Below the pieces are notes generated by a model. The model saw only the letters and a program-made list of their open reading frames with translations, made no database searches and was not told the origin of the DNA. 64,000 nt of DNA from Delphinapterus leucas (lineage: Eukaryota > Chordata > Mammalia > Artiodactyla > Monodontidae), in assembly GCF_002288925.2 (NCBI RefSeq), contig NW_022098069.1:71466099-71530098 (forward strand). Direction: 5' to 3'. This document shows positions 57,040 through 64,000 of this stretch, one piece after another (position 1 is the first letter of the stretch; each line of letters begins with the position of its first letter). The position numbers were made by a program, and so were the translations under genes.

Positions 57040-57840
57040 AACAGACAATGATCACTGAAAAATGGGAAACAAACAAGATAAGCTCTAAAACTGCCCTACT
57101 TATTGTTTACAGAAAGTTGGCAGACCACAGAGCAGTGAAGGAGAACTAATGCTTTCCCTGAGTGATGGAGACAGAGCTGTGTGTCTGAGGAGGGCAAGGT
57201 GGTTTGAGTTCATAGCAGAGTATCAGAGAGGAGAAAACTGAGCAAAGAAAACTCTGGGGATCCACAGAGGGTCTCCTTTAGTGTTTGGTTGAGTCTGATC
57301 AGCAAATATACGTGAGGAAACTACCTGAGTGACAGTTCCTAACAGTCAGAGTGAAAATTTTGTAATTCCCAAGGCATCAGGTGTCTATCAAGAAGAGTCT
57401 TGCTTTAGTATAGGAAAAAATTTCCCTGAGATGAAACATTGCTTTGATACTAACAAAGCAAGACCCCAAAAGGATCAAACTGTTTCCAAATAACAAAATT
57501 GCACCCAAGTGCTATGCTCAATAATATTTATGGGAATATGAAAAACAGCATCTGACAAAGTAAAATTCACAATATCAGACATCCAACAAAAGATTATCAG
57601 GCATAAAGAAGCAGGAAAATACAACATTGAATAAAAGTCAATCAATTAAAAAATAACACAGTTGATAGAATTAGTAGACAAGCACATTTAAATAATTATA
57701 TTTCATATGTTTAAGAAGCTAAAGACTGAGGATGTTAAACAGAAACTTTTAAAGGATAAACTACAATATCTGAGATGGAAAAAAATCTGTTTGAGGTTAA
57801 ACATTATGGGCATTTAATAGATATCTCAAAAGAAATATGA
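57040..57840 (+). mobile_element. Old L1M 5' region / ORF1 remnant
   Basis: The 3' half (57530-57720: 'aatatcagacatccaacaaaagattatcaggcataaagaagcaggaaaatac', 'gatagaattagtagacaagcacatttaa') matches an old L1 before and within ORF1. The first half, with 'gggatccacagagggtctcc', is probably its 5'UTR. Boundaries approximate. Confidence 0.55.
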
Positions 57841-57929
57841 CCAAAACAATTCCTAATTTTACCAATCTTCCTTTGACAATCTTGCCCATTAAGTTAATGG
57901 AAATTCCATTCTTTCAGTTGCTCAGGCAT

Positions 57930-58715
57930 AAAATTTTAAAGTTATCCTTGACTAATTTTTTTGTTCTCACTCCATAGCTACTCCATTAGTCAGTCGCTTA
58001 CTTATCTTTTCAAAATACATCCAGAACCCCACCATCTCTCTCCCAGTTTATTGCAGAGCCCTCATAACTGGTCTACTTGCTTCCATGTTTGTCGCCCTAC
58101 AGATTATTTTCCACATGGCAGCCAGTGTGATCCTATAGCCTAAATCTAATCATGTCCCCTTTCTGCTAAATATTATCACATGTTTCCAAGCTTACTGGCT
58201 TTATTAAGCCTCTGAGTTTCTACAATTTGGCTCATAACTGATTCTCTCACATCGTAACTTACTACTCTTCCATTACTCATAATGCGCCGATTACTCTGGC
58301 TTCTTTTTAAATTAAAAACATTACACTGCTTCACCTTAGGAGCTGCTGCATTTGTAATCATCTGCCTGAATTCCTCTTCCTCAGTATATCCAAATGGCTC
58401 CCTGCCTCACTTCCTTTGAGTCTCAGATTATCAGTGAGACTTTCCCTTATTATCCTAATATAAAATAAGAGCTTCCCCATTACTCATTTTCCTAACCTAC
58501 CTTGAATTTTCTTTACATATCACAGCAACCTGATATGACATATTGTTTATTTATAAGTTTATTAACTCTCTCTTTTTCTCTCTCTCTCTCACTAGAATGC
58601 AAACACATTAACAGAAACAGAAAAGGATTCTTGTTTATTTTTATCTCCCTAGCACATACAACAGGGATTGGCACATAGTAAGTACTAGAGTATTGAATAA
58701 ATAAATAAATTTATA
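57930..58715 (+). mobile_element. L2 LINE 3' end, long copy
   Basis: About 790 bp in L2 order: 'aagttatccttgactaattttt', 'ctcataactggtctacttgcttcc', 'attttccacatggcagccagtgtgatcct', 'taatcatgtcccctttctgct', 'atcatctgcctgaattcctcttcc', 'cacatagtaagtactagagtattgaataaataaata'. The last part is the L2 3'UTR with its short repeat tail. No frame is open. Confidence 0.82.
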
Positions 58716-59509
58716 AAACAAAAAAGGTAAAGAAGACATAAGTCTTACTTACATGGCACAATGTATGACTACTATAATGGAGGAAGAAGCATAGTAATAT
58801 TCTTTTGAGGGGTTAAAAGAGAATTGGTTGGAAGAATTAGAGAAAATGCTTACATGGGCCATCATATGGTTTCTGAACTGATTTGTTTTCCTGGATACCC
58901 TTTTGCAAGCCAATCTTTGTACTTTAATTATCACAGTAATTCTAAAATGTAATATGATCAATTACCTTCAAATCCTTCAATGTTCCTGGAATGTGCCTGG
59001 TTGTTGGACCTTATTAGTCATATGAGCCACTCTCATTTATCACCTAGGCTGAAACACAGAGCCTGATGCAAAGTGTAGGTGCTTCCTAGCTTCACTTTAC
59101 TTACTCAAACTTTTTTACTCACTCAAAAATTCTCATACAAGAACTTTTCTGACTCTGAGATTCTGAATTTGATTTGAGAACTAGTTCTGGCTCCTTTGGT
59201 TTTTATATTGTATTTAGACTGCCATGTTGGTATTGTGTATTCCTTTCCCATATATCTCAGTCAACTTCATGAAGATGTGCACTGAAGCTTTTGGTTTGCT
59301 ACATCCAGCCTGAGTTCAATATGGGGGACAGAATCAACACTAGCAACAATTTCTGGCCTCCTTAAGTGAGGATAGGGGCAATATCTATTTATTTAAATAA
59401 TTGTAATTAACTATTATGTTGTCTTCAGCCAAAAATCTTGCTAAGTGACATAACTATTTTCAGTTTCTTTTTTAATTAAAAAAAAATTTTTTTTTAATTA
59501 AAATTTTTT
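58716..59509. other. No gene; 34-bp palindrome at 59470-59503
   Basis: No classifiable repeat except a perfect A/T palindrome at 59470-59503 with 17-nt arms and no loop. Confidence 0.55.
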
Positions 59510-59800
59510 TTCCTCTCTGAACATTTCTGCCTTATCATTTTGGAGACCTTTCCCTGTGACCTTTAAAATTCAGTTTACTTGTCATTCATCCTGTGAAATT
59601 TTCTCTGTTCCCTTCCTCTACATCACTCCCTGGGCTGCCACTTGCACATTTGTGCATAATTCTGTAGTTTCACTGAACAAACTCTGGAGTCATTGTTTAC
59701 ATGTGCTTCACTCAGGAGACTGTAATCTCCTTGTGTACAGTATAGTACTTAGAATATTTTAGGCATGCATTACATGTTTGTTGGATTGAGTGTTTTGGAA
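59510..59800 (+). mobile_element. L2 LINE 3' fragment
   Basis: 'gtgaaattttctctgttcccttcc', 'cacatttgtgcataattctg', 'gtttacatgtgcttcactcaggagactgtaatctccttg' and 'gtactt...gcatgcattacatgtttgttggattgagt' match the L2 3' end. It is diverged. Confidence 0.6.
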
Positions 59801-61621
59801 TTAATTAAATTGTGTAGAATCCAATTAGTCAGAGTGATATTTGAACAGGACAATGCTCAATGAACAGGATTTCAGAAATGCACATGGAGACTAAATGGAT
59901 GTCAGAGGTGTTGCATTTGGAAAAATATATATATATATGGCAGCCTTTGATAATTCAGAAGATATTGATCCTAAGAAGTTGAACTTGAGTGATTGACAAA
60001 ACCAATATAAGGTTAGAATCAAGAAAATCAGAAAGAAGAGCTAGATATGGAGGTAGAAGATGAATTCCAATCTGCTTGGTTCTTTGAAAAGCAAGCTCAG
60101 CAATAAGCTTTCGGAAGAAAGCCACATTTTAAATTTTATGCTAGTTATAAAATAGCATTTGCTTAATTCATTTATCTTAACAATGCAATGGTTAAGGCAA
60201 AGATTAAGAAATAAGTGAAAGATTTTAAAACCAGGCAAATAAAATTTGAAAATATATAAACTTATACACAAATGACATTTGTTTCCATCCATTCTCTATT
60301 GGGAAACTGTTAAGAATTGCTAAGACAAGGCTCTGGTTATGTGCATATGTGTGTGTGTGTAGTTTTAAGGCAGTAACAGAGAAACATAATGCTTTGCATC
60401 ATGCATTTGTCTTCTAAAATTTTCTTTATGCTTATTTAATGCATATGTTTTTATTCTTTGAATGATGAAAACTCTTTTATAGTAATTAAGATCATGCTAA
60501 ACTTCAGACAGCACAAACATGAGGAAAGCTTTCAAAGCATGCTGTGATATTTGCTAAAAGGTAATTTTTCCTTTTCTATGTTGTCTCCTACTCAATAATG
60601 CAATGGAACAAATAAGCATTACATGGGTTTAATGGTCTTTCTGTGTAAACAATTAGGACTAGGGAGGGGAGGATTTGCAACTAAAAACTTAATGGTAATT
60701 CCTATCCATTCTTGATTACACATGTATACACACACACAGAAGGGTGAAAATCACCTCTGCCCAAAAAGGGAAATAGGAAGAAAGAAAGAGAGAGAGAGAA
60801 GAGAAAAACAAAGAAGAAAGAAGAAAGAGAGGGAGGGAAGGAGGGAAGGAAAGAGGGAAGAAGGAAGAGGAAGAAAACTACTTGGGGAAAATGGAAAAAT
60901 CAGATTTCTGATGACATATTGCTATTTACTTTGTCAAGTATTCTCTGCTTCTCTTTGTGGGCATCTAAAGTTTAATCCCTTGAGGATATTCAGATAACCA
61001 GTATAGAAAGAGCAACTGACAGTTATCCTATCCTAAAGGCAAGAGCTGGATATTTCTATCCTAAGCCCCATCAGTCATTGGTCAAGGAATGCCCATCCCC
61101 CATCGAATTTTCTGTCTCTCCCAGCTTGCTATGTTCATGGAGACAACCAGTGCTGTTGGCCAGACAAAGGCCTCAGCAAGGAGATGCTGGTGATGGTGGT
61201 GGGAACCTCAACTGGCATGGACCGATGTGGTAAAGGCCAGCTGAATATGGGCAGTGCACTGACAACATCTCTACAAAAGTTCTATAAATACTTAAATGTA
61301 ATATAAAAGATAAATAGTGGAAATATAGAAGTTCAATTTAAACTTGGTGAATTCCCCAGTTTTCTGGCTGATAGATTACCTACGTGGGACAGATAACAAA
61401 CATGTAAGGAATATAAGATAATAAAAAGGACAGTTTCCAATGTTAACTGTAAGATCCTATGAAGTATAAGAGAGAAAATGATCAATTCACTTGTAACCAA
61501 ACATATCTCCCAGTGTATAAACCAGGTTCTGAAAATGTGCCTTTCTCCTTTCAGATAACTTTGTAGGAAGAACCCAGAAATTACACTTTTTAGCTGGCTA
61601 TTTCGTCATTTTGTAAAAAAA
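59801..61621. other. Unclassified; purine tract at 60768-60882
   Basis: No gene. A GA-rich tract of about 115 bp (AAAG, GAGA, GGGA units) lies at 60768-60882. A less AT-rich patch at 61020-61270 is unclassified. Confidence 0.5.
60768..60882. repeat. (GAAA/GGGA)n purine tract
   Basis: Almost all purines on the plus strand with interspersed GAGA and GGAAGG units. The 91-codon frame through it is low-complexity and not a gene. Confidence 0.88.
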
Positions 61622-61890
61622 TTGGAATATGCTAGAGAAGAAGATCCAGGAGTAGTAAAGGACGTGAGGGGGTGCTATGGGAAAAGGAGTAGAGTTAGAA
61701 GGCAAAGAGTGAGGAGAGGAAAGGGGGAGAAAGAGAAGATGGAGAAGCACAGCAGGGGGACGGAGAAAAGAACCAGGAAGGGCACTATGGTGAGGAAGGG
61801 GAAGGGGAAAAGGAAAAGAGCAGAGTGGGAAGAAGTGGAGAGGGAGGGGGAGAGGAGGAAGGGTCAGAGACTGGAATAAGAAGGATGAAG
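61622..61890. repeat. Long imperfect purine-rich region
   Basis: About 270 bp with a strong purine excess on the plus strand (GGGGGA, GGAAGGGG, GAGAGG words) but no fixed period. Frames across it on both strands (85 and 105 codons) are low-complexity artefacts. Confidence 0.75.
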
Positions 61891-64000
61891 GGAAAGAACA
61901 GGTGCATCCATGCAAAGATCAGGGAGGACAGCACTTAAGGAAAACACAACAAAGGTAGAAGCTCTAAGAAGAACTGAAAGTCCAGTTTGGTGAGCACCTC
62001 CAGGATGCGCAGATGACAACATCATGCCAGTCTTTAGCTCCTAAATAGTAGGAAGCAGATAATATGGCCCTAAGTCTTTAAAAGGTAGTTTTACAATCTG
62101 TCTCTTTTTCAAAACACTGAAATTTTATTTAAGCTGCCCAGGCAATTCAAATACAGATGAGTTTGTGAACCACAGCCCTAAAATATTGAAAGAATTCAGT
62201 GAGTTTCAACCTGAAGCTAGCAATGGCTCAGAATGACTTCAGGATTCAGCTAGCCACCCTCCCAGTAGACACACAAACACAGACACAAAATCACCGTTTG
62301 TTTTTTTTTTTTGGTAACTGCTTATTTAGCTTGTTATTTAAAATTTGTTCATTTAACAATTATAAGCTTGTTGGAATTTAAATCCAAGCTCTAACATTAG
62401 TAGCTATCTGACCAAGGAGAGAGTTACCTAATCTTTCTAAATTCCAATAATTTAATCTGAAAAGTTGAAGTATTTACGTCACAGGATAGGTATGAAACTA
62501 ACTGAAATTAAGAAAATTTGAAGATAAGGCAAGAACATTTTCTTATCTCAGTATTAGGGACATATTAGCCACTCTGGCAGATATATGTTAAAATAAAATG
62601 CAAATATCTGGTGGTGGTGATGTTACTGTCAATACATTTCAATAAAAGTATTATTACTAAATATTTATTAGCTCTGTCCCAATTTTGAAAAGTGGTGATC
62701 AGTGAATAAAAGAGGTAATCATTGAGAGAAACACAATGAGCAAAGAATGGTAATATTTGTTTTACAAGCTCACTTCTCATTTTAAAAAGTAATTGTGTTG
62801 AAAAACCTTTTACTGGAAGCTTTACAGTTCACTTTAAGAAATGATAGAGGAAGGAGAAGTCCTTTCAAGGTTTCAAAAAAAAAAAGACATGGAAAAAGGT
62901 AAATGTTCAGAATTCAACATAATTCCTGTTGGGCCCTTTTTTTGTTTGCTTGTTTTGTTTTGTTTGTTGTTGTTTTTTTAATATCTTATTAGGGACAAAG
63001 AGAAGGTATGCACCAAGATATTTAGTTCTATTTTGCTTGGTTGATGAAACCTGTTGTGGTTTTCATTTCACATGGAGGATTTCTTGTGTAACATATTCCC
63101 ATGAAAATCATTAAGATAATTCTGTATATTTCCAGTGAAATGGGAAAGGTTGTTAATTGGCCAATGTTGATAGTTTATTTACATAAATCATGACCCCATT
63201 AACTAAATATTGTCTTCCTAAATGGCAACAATTTTAGACCTGAATTATCTAAATAATTGACTCAATTTTTCATTTTAGCTTGCCATTGTACACACAACCT
63301 TTGACTTTAAGATGAATATGAGCTTTTGTAAATTTAGCTGACATTACCAAATTACTTATTTTCTTAGTGATTTTTATCTAATTAGAGTCTTAATCTGAAA
63401 TAACTTATTTTCCTTAACCCCACAGCAAGTCACTGCTGACTTTATGCTTTAAACTCCAAAATATACAACAGATATCAGTAAGATGTTGGCTGGCTTACTA
63501 GAACTCAGTTGGAAAATGTAAGAAGGCTTTTTTTCAAAAATAAAATAAGTTTGCAGACAATCATGCATTTTTTGAATAGACTGGAATTAAAGCAAATTTA
63601 AAGAGCTTGTTTTCAATGGTATTTGTGACTACTGGTTGGTTTTTAACATTGGTTCCTTATTAAATAGTATAAGAAAAATGAAGAAAATTATGTTTTTATT
63701 TTCCAGAAAAACAAGCCATTTGACTGCGGAATTTGCCTGTTTTCAGTTGATTTTCTTAAGTCTTAGCCTTAAATGATTTTTTTTTCTTTTTTATCTCCAG
63801 TGGAATGGGAGGCAAGTGTTCTTTCCTGCTGTTTTATGGCTGGTATTCCCACTGACATAGACAGCAGTAATTAGTCAGAACAAAAATATGAATAGAGTAC
63901 TGAGATGTGAACTTTCCCAGCCGACCAAAACAGATTTGTAATTTTTATTTAAGTGGAGCTAGAGCTTGAGTTTCTGATTTTTCTTCTCACCAATTTTCCC
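61891..64000. other. No gene recognised; minor repeats
   Basis: A worn MER5-like end ('aagctgcccaggcaattcaaatacagatgagtttgtgaaccac') lies at about 62130-62185. A (TTTTG)n-type run is at 62937-62980. Otherwise AT-rich with no supported feature. Confidence 0.45.

Noticed and set aside
61598..61915. 105-codon minus-strand and 85-codon plus-strand frames
   Set aside because: Low-complexity translations of a purine-rich tract.

Overview
The window looks like an intergenic or deep intronic stretch of a cetacean (whale or dolphin) nuclear genome. The main evidence is six copies of the tRNA-derived CHR SINE family of cetaceans and their relatives. They have the typical 'gggcttccctggtgg...cagtggtt' start, a 'gggaagatcccacatgcc' middle and A-rich tails. 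The L1 families have cetartiodactyl-type 5' and 3' untranslated regions, and the older layer (MIR, L2, MaLR and ERVL LTRs, Tigger and hAT fossils) is shared by placental mammals. The DNA is AT-rich. I found no intact host gene, exon series, tRNA/rRNA gene or CRISPR array. Almost every open reading frame over 60 codons is a fragment of a transposon, an antisense shadow of one, or chance.

Layout. 1-13.6 kb: AT-rich sequence with scattered MIR SINEs, one MaLR LTR, one CHR-1-type and one CHR-2-type SINE, and a 100-N gap in a microsatellite. 13.6-21.5 kb: a full-length minus-strand L1 with a GC-rich 5'UTR, broken ORF1 and ORF2, a CHR-2 insertion holding a second 100-N gap, and what appears to be a 3'-transduced segment inside its target-site duplication. 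22.5-25.1 kb: a very old L1/HAL1-like element interrupted by a Tigger-type (MER2-like) element. 28.2-29.5 kb: a small twin-primed L1 and an old L1 carrying a younger L1 3'UTR insertion. 29.9-31.2 kb: a decayed hAT-transposase-like coding fossil on the minus strand, split by a SINE. 35.1-41.2 kb: a near-complete plus-strand L1. 41.4-47.8 kb: ERVL and MaLR LTRs, L2 fragments and a hAT element with a perfect 8-bp duplication. 49.3-50.1 kb: a second twin-primed L1. 50.7-55.9 kb: a third large L1, same family and strand as the 35-41 kb copy. 56.4-59.8 kb: old L1M and L2 pieces. 59.8-64 kb: mostly unrecognised sequence with long purine-rich tracts.

Nothing here works together as a host pathway. The story is one of layered transposon insertions: L2, MIR and DNA transposons first, then LTRs and old L1s, then the cetartiodactyl L1s, and CHR SINEs last. 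The observations most worth following up are the hAT-transposase fossil, the L1 with a probable 3' transduction, the hAT element with a long internal hairpin, and the two directly repeated large L1s. I did not find a convincing new biological system. All family names come from recognising consensus-like sequence by eye and should be confirmed with a repeat library.
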